Below, one piece after another: positions 21,996 to 33,891 of a DNA stretch of 64,000 nucleotides (within the stretch, counting starts at the first letter, position 1; each line of letters opens with the position of its first letter). The DNA comes from Phymorhynchus buccinoides (Eukaryota; Mollusca; Gastropoda; Neogastropoda; Raphitomidae), in the NCBI GenBank assembly GCA_017654935.2, contig CM065699.1, positions 11,433,966 through 11,497,965 of the forward strand, read 5' to 3'. Below the pieces are notes generated by a model, which saw nothing but the letters and a program-made list of their open reading frames with translations, did not search any database and was not told the origin of the DNA. A program made the translations under genes and the position numbers.

Positions 21996-24900
21996 CCCGG
22001 TCCCTTCCATGAACCGAGGTTCCTGGTGGCCCGTCGTTCTGGCGACGGCAGCCCACCTTTTTGGCTCTAGCCACGGACACCTTTGGTTCGGTTGAGGAGT
22101 GTCCTACTTTCCACCGCTCAGTCGGCTGTTTCAGAGGATGAGTCTCCATGTACCTTATGTCCTACTCCGGTTAAACCGGCTGCTAGGCGGTACTCTTCGG
22201 GTCAAAAGCTACTGCGGGCGATCAGCGATTCTGGTCTTGATGCGGTTAGCTTTCTCAGTCTCCGCCTGCTTTGGGTGCTCTCGGTGGTTGGCTGGGCCCA
22301 CCCTTGCACCTTCCAGCCATGCCGTGGGTGCTAGATGCGGCACATGGACGGTGGACCGCGGCACAGTTGTTGGCTAACGGTTGGAGTCCTCTCCATGTTT
22401 GTCATGATTTTCGATCTCTGGACGGCGGCCCACAGGACGTTAGTCCTATGCACGGCAGTATACCGTTCTACGGTAGTGCTCTGGCTGTTGATTGATCTAG
22501 TTGTTGTTTCACAAATTTTGATTACAACTTCAGCTCGTCCTTCTCTTGATCGTTGGCTCGCCGTTGGGCGGGGACCCAACCGGCTGAGCTTAGGGCTCTG
22601 TCTCTGAACATAGGGTTTTGTCAGAGCTCTTTTTGTCCGTCAAGCGCTTCCGCAATTGGAGTTGAATGTTATCATCTCTCCTACGGACAAACCTCCTTTC
22701 TGGAGACGTTGACCCCCGCTGTTTTGCTTCGACATTTTGGGGTTTTACCGGCCCAACCGTGGCCCTTCTTGTTTGGGCCACAGGAAGATTGTTGGTTTTC
22801 AAACCAAGAGATTTATCTCTGTTCACACAACCTTCTCTATAGATCTCCTTGGTCCGAGTTTTTTCAAACACTGGCCCTAGGATTGATCATTTTCCCCAAT
22901 CCATTTCACCGGGTTGGGCAACGGACCGGCAGGTGCCGTTCCGGTTCTTTCAAGAACCACTCAGGCTTTTAGCCCTGCCACGCTTTCGGTTTTTCCGTGG
23001 CGTCTTTTTGCGGTGGACATGGATTTGATTCCGCTTGCCACCCTCACCTGGTTACAACCCAGAGTTGTTTATCCAGGTGCCTCTTTTTTGCGGTCAAATC
23101 AATCGATTTCTCCGTCTTTCTCTGGCCCTTTTCTGGCTTGATATGTTCGGCAATCACTTAGTTCAAAGGAGTGATTTTTGCGTTTTCTTCGAACATAAGC
23201 TGTTTGTTACGGCTAAACCTGTTCGACGGACTTGATCTTTGGGTGTTTAGCCTTTGGATCGTCTTTTGCCTCCGTTTCAACAGGCCGATCTTGCGGTTCC
23301 GTGGCATTATAATCATATTTTGATTGTGCCACGTACAGTCAGAAGAAGAAGAAGACTTCTATTTTTTCTTCTCTGGCCCGTCGAAATAGTCTCCCGTTTC
23401 TTTCAAAGTCAGTACTGTTCAATTGGATTTTTCCACGGTTATCCTGACGTCACTTGGATACTCTGTTACGCTTCTCGCAGTAACTAGCCGTTTCTCTTTG
23501 GGCAGGTCTACCTGGCCCAAGGAAGATTCAGTTCCCGTGGGCTTTTTTGTTGTTCTTCCGTTCAAGTCAGTGCTAGGTGTCCATGAGGACTACCTCCCGT
23601 TTCCCTCTTTCTCTAAGCCTTCTAAGGCTGTTGCAGAGAAACTCCATTGTGACAAGAATCTTGCCCGGTCAATTTTTTTCCTTCCAGCGTATACAGTTGG
23701 AAGCATCTTTGTCCAAAGCCCTCAAGGGCTGTGCTTTTGTGACGTTGTTGATTCGGTTCATTGCTGTTCTTTGAGCAAAACCTCTCCAACGACCTCTCGC
23801 GGTTTTCAGGCTCTTTGAGTCCGTGATTGAACCAACCATTGGAGTGGCTCTAGCTTCTCTTGGTGATTCTTCTGGCCAGAGACTCTTTTTGGGGCTCTTT
23901 AAAGACTCTGTCTGGAGATGGGGTTCGACACGGTCGGATTCTCAGTCTCAGCCTCGGAGGACACTCTCCTCGTTTTCTCAGTTGGTGTCCGACCTCTCAG
24001 TAACGAAGTCGGTCACACTTCGCCGTCTCCTCAGACTTCTCAGTCTGATGGAGTCGGTTTCGGAGCTCCTTCCTCCGGCCAGGGTATGCAAACGCCCTTG
24101 CAGGGAGAAGTCGGAGCGTGCGCTCCTTCTTTCACGGTTGCAACCGAGAGTTGTTCAACCGTACCCTTGTTGCCTTCCTTCTGAACGAATTTTGGGGGGG
24201 GGGCAACTGCCCTGGCTTCGCCGTTCTTTCGAATGATGTCTGTTCTCGTTGACCCGTTCCAGTCATCCTTTTCGGTCTGGTTCTGTCCCGATCGAACTAT
24301 TCTGTCCGGCTAACATGATCTTCCATGCCCAGCCGTCAGATCTCCGAAGGTCAATTTTCAACTTAAGTTGTTCGACTGGGTGATTTTTGCCTTCCTTCAG
24401 GTGTGTCAACACTGTGCACACTGTTTCGCTTTTTGTCTACATGTTTTCCTTTTCGGTGGGGACATTTCCGCGTCATCTGGTTAGATTTGACGTCATGCGA
24501 TAGCAACTATGTTGCTGTTTTCGGTCTGTCCCTACGTCAGAGGCAGTTTTTATTTTACCTTCCACGGTCTTAGCATGTAGAGATGGTTACGAAGTGCAGT
24601 CGCACATTCGTACCGTGGCTTCTCAGTTTGCTAGTTTAGAGGTTGAATCTGCTGTTTTGCGGATTCTCATCTTAATCATTTAGTACTAGCTGTCTTTATC
24701 CCGTCATCGGTCCTTTGCTTGCCCGACATTCTGAACAAGTCTTGTCCAGATGTGGGCCATTTTGTTTCTGACTCAGACTCGCCACTTCGATCGATATTTT
24801 TCCGGTCGAAAGGGCGTAGCAGCGTGTGGTGGCCCGGTCCGGCCACTCCTAGTCCGTTTTGTATCGGCATTGGCTGCTCTAGGTGACTCCATGCGGAGTT

Positions 24901-26265
24901 TGTCATCTCCTGGCTGCTTTTTTAGTCAGCCATGTGCTTTCCTGAGATGCCTTCCTGGACTTTTCCAGGACTCTTTCGCTTGGTTCGTCTTCGGTGGTGA
25001 CAGGAAGTACGATCCGTTAAGACCTTCTACGGTACAATGTGTAGAACTCTTAGCGTTTCTTCACGGGTCTGGAAATCTCTCTGCCCAGACCCTTTTCTGG
25101 GTACAGTGCAGCCATCATCACTACGATTTCCATGGCCTGGCTTAACTGTACGTCACCCCTGTCTCTCACTTCTTGGACGCGGTCCGCCTCCAAGCTCCTG
25201 CTAGGACTGCTCCAGTCCCTCAGTCGGACGTGTTTTTGGTTCTTTCCTTCTTGAGAGTTTTATGTGAACCCCTAGCTACTTTTAGCTTCAAGCTTCTCAC
25301 TCTCAAACTGTTTTTTTCTGGTAGCTTCAGCAAGAAGGATCAGTGGTCTTCACGCTCTCAGCGTCCTAGCCCGCGTCGTAGAGTTCTCGGATGAGTACTC
25401 TTCGGTCACCTTGATCTTTCTCCCAGAATTCAGTGCTTAGAATCAGCTAGGCGATGTTCCCTCACCTCTGGTTCACATCTCCATCTTGCGTTCCGTCCTC
25501 GGCCCTGACGATTCGGACCGTTTTCTCTGTCCGGTCAGGGCCCTCAGGCTTCACCTTTCCAGAACTAAGCTTCTCTAAGCTTTTGGAGGTCGCGCAACAC
25601 GTTCCTTCAGCTCTACCTCCGAGACATCGAGGCCAGGAACGAAGGCGACACTTTCTCGATCAGGAAAGTTTTGGTCGCCCAGGTTTCCGTCTCTCTGTAG
25701 CGTAAGTGCCTAGATTTTTTGTCGGTCTTTCGCTTGTTTCGTGGGTATGTCATTGTCATGTTTTCTGGGGGGTTTTGGGTTTGTCAACCCTCTCCCTCGT
25801 ATCCTCGGGTGATATGATTCTAGAAATCATATTTTTCACTGGGTCTATCATGGCTCTTTTAAGCATCACCCGCCCCCGCTGGGGCAAACTGCAATTGTTT
25901 TAGGTGTTGGTAGTGTATGGCTAGAATAGATTGATGGATTTTAATTAATATTACAATCTATCTAGCTTAATACCTACCAACACCTAAAACAAAAAAGGGT
26001 CCCTCCCTTCCTCCCTCTCTTCGGATGCTTCTTTTTTGGGAGTATCTGGAATGAGGGGAAGTCACCCTGGATGACTAGACCACAGCCGCTATCATGGGAG
26101 CTAACCCACTGCGATAGCCAGGCTAGTAGGCCTAGCTCCGGGGCTAACTTCTTTTATTTTATGTGTTAAGGTTTAACCCAGGTCGATTGGTGTGTATGCA
26201 ATTGTTTTAGGTGTTGGTAGGTATTAAGCTAGATAGATTGTAATATTAATTAAAATCCATCACTC
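21996..26265 (+). mobile_element. DIRS-like retrotransposon remnant
   Basis: GC-rich, formerly coding sequence without intact frames. The clearest part is a tyrosine-recombinase-like region at 25,170-25,690. Its 3' end has the DIRS layout: a ttgttttaggtgttggtag direct block (25,894), its reverse complement (25,935-25,991) and the block again (26,201-26,262), resembling an inverted terminal repeat plus internal complementary region. The 5' terminal repeat is not seen, so the copy is probably 5'-truncated. From 22,000 to 25,000 I could not assign gag or RT motifs with confidence. It is in host-gene orientation in intron J-K. Confidence 0.65.
25170..25690 (+). pseudogene. DIRS tyrosine recombinase fragment
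   Basis: Contains PVPQSDVFLVLSFLR, CEPLATFSFKLLTLKLFF and, in another frame, DRFLCPVRALRLHLSRT. These match the pattern W-D-L/V...PFEPL..SLK.LTLKT and L-CPVRAL-R of DIRS recombinases. Stops and frameshifts disable it. Confidence 0.7.
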
Positions 26266-26267
26266 TC

Positions 26268-26503
26268 TTTGACTCTGCCTTTTCCTTTTGCTTTCTATCA
26301 TCTACTATCTTTCTGACTTATTGGCCCACTCTGCCTTTTTTTTAAAAATCTTCCAAATATTTGTTTCTCCTTTGAGCTCCTCCGAAATCAGAATGTGTCG
26401 GCTGTACACAGCGGGGGGAGACCAGTGAAAGCTGAAAACCGGACACATATGTACCTTACCCATTATGGTCATATGGCCTGGGAATGCAGAAGAAGAAGAA
26501 GAG
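26268..26503 (+). mobile_element. 3' part of the SINE-like repeat (family L)
   Basis: Matches the second half of the 52,995 copy from ctctttgactctgcc to the tail gcagaagaagaagaag. The first half is missing; the DIRS 3' end abuts it. Confidence 0.6.
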
Positions 26504-26573
26504 CCGTATAAATACTGTATGTTGTTGTGCATCAGTGTTGTTGTGCATCAGTGAGGTTTGTGTGGTGTGTCAG

Positions 26574-26827
26574 GGCTCCCTGGTGGATGACACGGAGCTG
26601 ATCGAGGTGCTGGCCATCACCAAGGTCACCGCTAGAGACGTCAGCCAGAAGCTGCAGGTGGCAGCAGAGACGGAGATCAAGATCAACACGGCCCGCGAAG
26701 AGTTCCGCCCTGTGGCCACCCGGGGCAGCATCCTGTATTTCCTCATCGTGGAGATGAGTCTGGTCAATGCCATGTACCAGACTGCGTTGAGGCAGTTCTT
26801 ACAGCTGTTTGACAGATCCATGGCAAA
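26574..26827 (+). CDS. DNAH8: Dynein exon K: AAA5-AAA6 region
   Basis: Acceptor tggtgtgtcag; donor GCAAA|gtgagt, phase 2. It encodes [60 protein letters not shown] and [34 protein letters not shown] is a family hallmark. The last ~73 bases plus 11 intron bases are the unit of the array that follows. The intron before it holds the DIRS-like remnant. Confidence 0.95.
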
Positions 26828-27537
26828 GTGAGTTCAGTAACAATAAAGTTAATAGAAATATAATTTACAGATGAGTCTGGTCAACGTCATGTACCAGACT
26901 GCGTTGAGGCAGTTCTTACAGCTGTTTGACAGATCCATGGCAAAGTGAGTAAAGATGTGTCTGGTCAACGTCATGTACCAGACTGCATTGAGGCAGTTCT
27001 TACAGCTGTTTGACAGATCCATGGCAATGTGAGTAAAGATGTGTCTGGTCAACGTCATGTACCAGACTGCATTGAGGCAGTTCTTACAGCTGTTTGACAG
27101 ATCCATGGCAAAGTGAGTAAAGATGTGTCTGGTCAACGTCATGTACCAGACTGCATTGAGGCAGTTCTTACAGCTGTTTGACAGATCCATGGCAATGTGA
27201 GTAAAGATGTGTCTGGTCAACGTCATGTACCAGACTGCATTGAGGCAGTTCTTACAGCTGTTTGACAGATCCATGGCAATGTGAGTAAAGATGTGTCTGG
27301 TCAACGTCATGTACCAGACTGCATTGAGGCAGTTCTTACAGCTGTTTGACAGATCCATGGCAATGTGAGTAAAGATGTGTCTGGTCAACGTCATGTACCA
27401 GACTGCATTGAGGCAGTTCTTACAGCTGTTTGACAGATCCATGGCAAAGTGAGTAAAGATGTGTCTGGTCAACGTCATGTACCAGACTGCATTGAGGCAG
27501 TTCTTACAGCTGTTTGACAGATCCATGGCAAAGTGAG
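26828..27537 (+). repeat. 84-bp tandem array of the exon K donor junction, ~8 units
   Basis: Units repeat the last ~73 bases of exon K (atgtgtctggtcaacgtcat to atccatggcaaa) with the gtgagt donor and ~11 intron bases. Consensus differences from the exon (aacgtcatg for aatgccatg) are shared by all array units. The first unit has an extra ~30 bp of intron. A terminal agtaacaat matches the first intron segment after exon K. Confidence 0.95.
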
Positions 27538-27557
27538 TACAGTAACAATGTTGTGTT

Positions 27558-28380
27558 CTTTTGTCAGTGTATTGTTGGAGTATGCCACCTCTTCCATGCT
27601 CAAAGCCTCAGGGTGGGAAGCCCGCATGGAAGAGCCTCCCAAGGATGGGCCTCCTCCAAGTGCTCCCATGTCAGCAGTTGACCGGGCAGGAGGCAGAATA
27701 TTGCGCACGGCATCCCTGGAGGCACCAGCCAGCACCACAACTGCCAGCAGTGGTACCCGAGTATACTCATTTGTGTTTTCCTCGAATCAACATCGTCTGT
27801 GAAATTCAAAAACCATGTATCTCGATTTTTGGCGTTTTTAGTTAGATACATAGTCAGCTTTCGAATTTTTCCCACCACCTTCCACCAAAAGGTCGTATCT
27901 CTAACGACTTTCTATCTGGGGTAAATGAGGTTGTGAAAATAGAAGAAAAACTCATAAGTCCCAAATTCAGATCTAGTTAAGGACAAAAACCTTGTATCTT
28001 CGTTCTTTTCAAGTCTAAAAGACCCCACTAATTTTAGCAAAATGCAGGACTAAACTCACAATGTCTTGAACAACATATTCATCATAGTTAATCAATTGTG
28101 GTCGACGCAGTTAGATTTTATAATAATTTTTTTCATTTTTATCAAAACTACCAAAATTGAGATACGAGGTTTTTTAATTTCACTGACGATATATTGTTGG
28201 AGTATGCCACCTGTTGGACGATGACAGCATCAGGGCGGGAGGCCTGCATGGCTATGTATGAACGAACCTACTGAGGATGGGTCTCCTCCAGGTGCCGCTG
28301 TGTTGGCAGCTGACCAAACAGGAGGCAGTGGACGCAAGCACAGAACTACATGTATGACATCCCTGTAGGCATCGAAAGTC
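27558..28380. repeat. Diverged direct repeat (~180 bp) around an inverted-repeat element
   Basis: Two diverged copies of a segment beginning tattgttggagtatgccacc lie at about 27,566 and 28,191. Between them, about 27,793-28,187, an A/T-rich block has inverted ends (cgtctgtgaaattcaaaaacc and its near-inverse ending aatttcactgacg), like a MITE. No coding role is seen. Confidence 0.55.
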
Positions 28381-28614
28381 AATGTTATTACGAACATAAT
28401 GCTTGAAACAAGTAATAGTCAAAACAGAAACAATATATAAAATCAGGATCGACAGTGTTATATTTGTTTCCTTCAATATTGACTCAACAACACATCAATC
28501 ATTCACAAGCAGATTTATTCCACTGTTTATTTACTCACAAGAAAATGGTTCCTTTTTGTGTGGGGCTGCTGTCAGAAGTGTTCTTCTGCCACTGTGGCGG
28601 TCAGCCCCACACTC

Positions 28615-28861
28615 TTAACCCTTTCACCGCCAAAGTCGCATCTTAGCACCACAGTGATTTAACACCTATGTTACTAAAAGGCATCAAATTGGGGTATATT
28701 ATCCAAAGACCCTATTGTCTTAGTTTTGGGAAGTAAGGATAGACCTTATTTTATATATGTCACAGAAAAATACCCCTAATATTGCAGATGGATTTTGTTC
28801 TCTAACCAGGTTAACTTAATGGACATTTTGGCTGAAATATGGCTGGCGGTGAAAGGGTTAA
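28615..28861 (+). mobile_element. piggyBac-like non-autonomous element, family B
   Basis: A 247-bp copy with TTAA at both ends, termini ccctttcaccgcc and ggcggtgaaaggg. Confidence 0.8.
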
Positions 28862-30199
28862 AGTAAAACGCTTCCAAGTACAGGAACATTTCAAATTGTC
28901 TTGGATTTTGCATTATGTAATCTGTACCAATATGTTTCTGTAAAATCATTAGTATTATTGCTTGTTGCAATTACATTATTAACCCTTTCAATCCCGGAGA
29001 ACGGTTTACACTTGAATGACACAATTAATATATTTCTGTAATGGTTTAACCAAACAACACATGAAACATATCAAAATAAATGGCGCGAACCCAGCTACAA
29101 TCTGATACAAATGATGATGGGGAGTTATAAAACTATGGTTATTAAAATAGGCGGAAACTATGTATTTTGAGAGCCACTTTAATGAGTTTTAGCAACTTAA
29201 AATTCAAATGCTCTAAAACTATTATATTTAGTATTGATTAATTTTTTTATTATTAGTGATAATAGAAGGAAAGACAAGAATCAGACCTTTCCGTAGATAT
29301 ACTATGTCACTATATTAGATGACACAGTAAGAATATAATTTAACATTTATTGCAAGGGAGAAACACAAGCCAGTCGGAAACCCGACTTGGTAGTTAGTGC
29401 ACGTGCAGTGTCGCCGGCTAGAGTAGCCGCAGGTGAAAGAAGTTTGACGTCAATGTAACATTTCGTCAAAAGTTAAGCTTGACATTAAAAAGATATTGTT
29501 AATACTAATGTATGACATCAAAGCGCTTCCTTGCTGAACGAAAGCAAAATTATGACCTTGATAAACAAGCAAGGAAGTGTGACGTAATTAGACAGATTAT
29601 GAGAAATCGGCTGTAAATAACAAGTAGTGGCTTAATTTACGTCACTATGATAATATTGTATTAGTAATATAAAAACAAAAGAGGGAGAAAGGCTAAAATA
29701 TAAGTTTATTAACAGGCTTAGGATTTGAATTGAAAACCTGCCTAGGAGAAATGGTGCATGCCTTGTTTGATTTGAATTTGAACAAGTTCACATGACTTGA
29801 CAGACAAGGGCACACTCAGACCTTGCCGTCTGCTAAGCAGTAGGGAAGGCTAAAAATAGCAATGAGCACATGACATGTCATACACTCTGAATAATGATTA
29901 GTGACGAGTAGTACTAGTTCACTTGGTCACATCAATAATAAAACTTTGAGTACATATGAGTATTTATGCAAGGTTTGAGGCAGGAACAGTCTGCATGATT
30001 AAATAAATGGACAAAGGATGAAACAAGCCAAATTCTGGGGTATGGAGCTTATTTGAAAGTAAACAATCTGGCATTTAGATCTGTCTCCAAAACACAAAGC
30101 GGGTGAGCCTTGAAGGTTTTGCCTCCTGTTCTTTATTTACAACACATTTCTGAGAAGCTCAGCAATTTTTTACTTTTTACTGTGTCCTTTCGAATTCAG
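28862..30199. other. A/T-rich intron sequence, nothing recognised
   Basis: No coding, RNA or clear repeat structure found, other than a ttaaccctttcaatcccgg motif near 28,980 that resembles a TTAA-element end without a visible partner. Confidence 0.4.
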
Positions 30200-30390
30200 G
30201 GCCCAAAAGTCTCCAATTCCCCAGAAGAGGATCCAGAACATCATAGAGTACATGACCTATGAAGTGTTCAAGTACTCCGTGAGGGGCCTGTATGAAGCCG
30301 ACAAGCTGACCTTCACCTTGCTGCTGGCCTTGAAGATTGACCTGCAGTCCGGCAAGATCAAACATGAGGAGTTCATGACCATCATCAAAG
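30200..30390 (+). CDS. DNAH8: Dynein exon L: AAA5-AAA6 linking helices
   Basis: The first base completes a split Lys codon. The exon encodes [40 protein letters not shown] and [20 protein letters not shown], then IIK. The donor is AAAG|gtatgc, phase 1; the acceptor is cgaattcag. YSVRGLYE and LLALKIDLQ are conserved in DNAH5/8. Confidence 0.95.
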
Positions 30391-30639
30391 GTATGCGATT
30401 GGTACAATTGGATGGACGTGTGTAGTAGTAGACTTCAAATTCAAAAATCCATTTAGAAAATTGAAAGTTAATGGCAGGAACATTAACTTCAAGGTGCAAT
30501 CACTTGGTACACTGGTAGAAAACTGGATTATTCTGATTTCTGATAGACTTTATATCCTGCTAGTCTTTTATTCCACTTACAAGTAGAAAAAGATTTGAAA
30601 AACAAAACTGACTACAAGGTAACTGGACATTTTTGTGCA

Positions 30640-31296
30640 TGTTTTCTCTGTATATGGAAATGGTTAAACAATGCTGTTTGCTTGAGATGAATGTAGGCAT
30701 GTCAGCTTCCTGTGTGCAACGGTTTTGGATTCACAATAGTAGTGTATGCCTATCGGTCATTTCTGACTACAACTGCCAGATAGAACAGAGGGGCAGCTGC
30801 TGTTCCAACAGGCTGGGATAAAATTTGTTTATCGTGGAGATGCCTTGCTCAGGGTTTGTTATGTATTGCCAAGCGCCAATTGTAATCGTGTACTGTAAAT
30901 CTCACCTCTTTCTTTCACGCAGATGCAACAAAGAAGACCTGTCTGTCCATCTTGTCCTTTATTCAGTTCTCTCCCTTTTCCCCGTGACTTACTACTGGAA
31001 ACCCCACAAATACTAAGATAACATATTGATTAACTTAGGATATAGCAGGGTTTATCGTCACTCTCTCGGCCAAAGGGATTTGAGGACGGGTAGCATTGGG
31101 GAAGGTCCCCAAAGGCCAAACATTCCCTTTGGCTGCTGCACCAGAGCCATTGCAAATGCTCCTACAATATTAGTATATACAGGTTTAGTGGATGTTTTCT
31201 ATGTCTCTGGAATATGGAAATGGGAAAACAATGCTGTGTGCATGAAATTAATTTAGACTCCCTGTGTGCAACGCATTCCTGTCTCTGCAACTACAG
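30640..31296. repeat. Imperfect intronic duplication before exon M
   Basis: The segment atatggaaatgg-aaacaatgctgt...ctgtgtgcaacg occurs near 30,652-30,721 and again near 31,209-31,274, just ahead of the exon M acceptor. The first copy lacks the exon. Confidence 0.55.
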
Positions 31297-31418
31297 GGGG
31301 CGCGGCTCTGGATTTGAACACGGTGGCGCCCAAACCGGCCAAGTGGATCGTGGACCTGACCTGGCTGAACCTGGTGCAGCTCAGCACTCTGCACCAGTTC
31401 TCTGGCATCGTGGATCAG
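31297..31418 (+). CDS. DNAH8: Dynein exon M: region before AAA6
   Basis: Starts by completing a Gly codon, then encodes [20 protein letters not shown] and [20 protein letters not shown] (acceptor caactacag, donor CAG|gtgaga, phase 0). KPxKW and TWLNLVxLS are family signatures. The last 37 bases plus 12 intron bases form the 49-bp array that follows. Confidence 0.95.
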
Positions 31419-32655
31419 GTGAGACTCCATCAGCACTCTGCACCAGTTCTCTGGCATCGTGGATCAGGTGAGACTCCATCAGCACTCTGCACCAGTTCTC
31501 TGGCATCGTGGATCAGGTGAGACTCCATCAGCACTCTGCGCCAGTTCTCTGGCATCGTGGATCAGGTGAGACTCCTTCAGCACTCTGCGCCAGTTCTCTG
31601 GCATCGTGGATCAGGTGAGACTCCATCAGCACTCTGCACCAGTTCTCTGGCATCGTGGATCAGGTGAGACTCCATCAGCACTCTGCGCCAGTTCTCTGGC
31701 ATCGTGGATCAGGTGAGACTCCATCAGCACTCTGCGCCAGTTCTCTGGCATCGTGGATCAGGTGAGACTCCATCAGCACTCTGCGCCAGTTCTCTGGCAT
31801 CGTGGATCAGGTGAGACTCCATCAGCACTCTGCGCCAGTTCTCTGGCATCGTGGATCAGGTGAGACTCCATCAGCACTCTGCGCCAGTTCTCTGGCATCG
31901 TGGATCAGGTGAGACTCCATCAGCACTCTGTGCCAGTTCTCTGGCATCGTGGATCAGGTGAGACTCCATCAGCACTCTGTGCCAGTTCTCTGGCATCGTG
32001 GATCAGGTGAGACTCCATCAGCACTCTGCGCCAGTTCTCTGGCATCGTGGATCAGGTGAGACTCCATCAGTACTCTGCGCCAGTTCTCTGGCATCGTGGA
32101 TCAGGTGAGACTCCATCAGCACTCTGTGCCAGTTCTCTGGCATCGTGGATCAGGTGAGACTCCATCAGCACTCTGCGCCAGTTCTCTGGCATCGTGGATC
32201 AGGTGAGACTCCATCAGCACTCTGTGCCAGTTCTCTGGCATCGTGGATCAGGTGAGACTCCATCAGCACTCTGCGCCAGTTCTCTGGCATCGTGGATCAG
32301 GTGAGACTCCATCAGCACTCTGTGCCAGTTCTCTGGCATCGTGGATCAGGTGAGACTCCATCAGCACTCTGCGCCAGTTCTCTGGCATCGTGGATCAGGT
32401 GAGACTCCATCAGCACTCTGTGCCAGTTCTCTGGCATCGTGGATCAGGTGAGACTCCATCAGCACTCTGCACCAGTTCTCTGGCATCGTGGATCAGGTGA
32501 GACTCCATCAGCACTCTGTGCCAGTTCTCTGGCATCGTGGATCAGGTGAGACTCCATCAGCACTCTGCGCCAGTTCTCTGGCATCGTGGATCAGGTGAGA
32601 CTCCATCAGCACTCTGCGCCAGTTCTCTGGCATCGTGGATCAGGTGAGACTCCAT
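31419..32655 (+). repeat. 49-bp tandem array of the exon M donor junction, ~25 units
   Basis: Each unit is 12 intron bases (gtgagactccat) plus 37 bases matching the exon M end, cagcactctg to gtggatcag. Units vary mainly at one position (gcacc/gcgcc/gtgcc). Since 49 is not a multiple of 3, retention or shifted splicing would usually break the frame. Confidence 0.96.
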
Positions 32656-32806
32656 GCAATATCAAGGCAACTGATGGTTACAGGAGAACAGGGTTTTAAA
32701 AAATATTAATAATCTACACCACTTCTCTTTGTTTTCTTTCCTTGTGGATCGGTTGAGAGAAGATGGAAGTGTCCAGGCTTTATCCGACCGTTATCATGAT
32801 TTGTAC

Positions 32807-33165
32807 ACACTGTGTAGGGTGTCAAGTAAACCCGAGTTCGAACCTGGGTACAGGGGATTTTTCCTCTCACTTTGCATTAGGCCTTGCGGTCTGAGATGGA
32901 TGAGACGATAAACTGAGGTCCCATGTGCCCTTGCACTTAGCACACGTTAAACCCAGTGGCAACGAAAAAGTTGTCATTTGGTCAAAATTTACAACCCTCC
33001 CTTTCTTATCAGTCACACAAAAATCGCATGCAAACATTTGTATAAAAAAAATAAAATCGGGTGGCACGCCTCTGGCTGCAACGTGCTCTCCAGGTGGGAG
33101 CAACCCGAATTTCACAGAGACGCCTCTGTGACTATAATGTACCTAACCTAGCCTAACCTAACCTA
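32807..33165 (+). mobile_element. tRNA-related SINE abutting the exon N acceptor
   Basis: Matches the 55,523 SINE: tcaagtaaacccgagttcga with a B-box-like GTTCGAACCTGG, then a gatgagacgataaac core, cgcatgcaaac, ctctccaggtgggagcaacc, and a tail of tacctaacc repeats. Its head is degraded. The tail runs directly into acctatacag|exon N. Confidence 0.8.
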
Positions 33166-33170
33166 TACAG

Positions 33171-33492
33171 GTGACTCGAAACGACAAAATGTGGAAGCAC
33201 TGGTTCGACAAGGACGCCCCAGAGGAAGAAGTGATCCCTGACGGCTACAACAACTCCTTGGACGTGTTCCGTCGCCTGATGCTGGTGCGCTCCTGGTGCC
33301 CCGACCGCACCCTGCCCCAGGCCAAGAAGTACCTGTCCGACTCCCTGGGGCCCCAGTACGCCGAGGGGGTCATCCTGGACCTGGACAAGATGGTGACTGA
33401 GAGCGAGCCCAAAACCCCCATGGTCTGCCTCCTCTCCCTGGGGTCAGACCCCACCACCAGCATCGAGAGCCTGGCCAAGAAGCTCCACCTGG
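33171..33492 (+). CDS. DNAH8: Dynein exon N: start of the AAA6/D6 region
   Basis: 107 codons plus one base (donor CTGG|gtactg, phase 1). It encodes [60 protein letters not shown] and [28 protein letters not shown] and LLSxGSDPT mark entry into AAA6. The acceptor (acctatacag) directly abuts the CTAAC-rich tail of a SINE. Confidence 0.95.
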
Positions 33493-33891
33493 GTACTGGG
33501 GCGGATTGGATCCATTGGTTGACTGCTGCTGCTGTTCGGTTGAGGCCTTGGGTTGATAGATTGAGTTGCATTGATTGCCGCTGGTTTGGAGTTGAAGCCT
33601 GCGGTTGACCCGTTGATTGTGCCTAGTTTCTGCATTGATTCAGCATGCAAGTTCAAATTTGTGACAAAGTTTGGTCTGGTTGTTTGGTGACTGTGTGTGT
33701 TCTTGTTTGTGTTTTGTTTTTCTGACAAATTTCCTTCTAGTAGTTTGGTGACTGTGCTTGGTGTTTGTTTATTTTTTTATATTTTGTGATTTAAAAAAAG
33801 TTTTCTCTTTGCTCACATTCACATTGAGTGCATGTTTTGTTGAATAATTGTTGATTTTAAAGTTTTTTTAAAAGGAATTCATTAACTCACT

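Noticed and set aside
26849..27526. 225-codon minus-strand open frame
   Set aside because: Antisense of the exon K array; no independent coding evidence.
30633..31256. Possible extra dynein exon between exons L and M
   Set aside because: Exons L and M join in matching phase and continuous family sequence, so no residues are missing; open frames here lack similarity.
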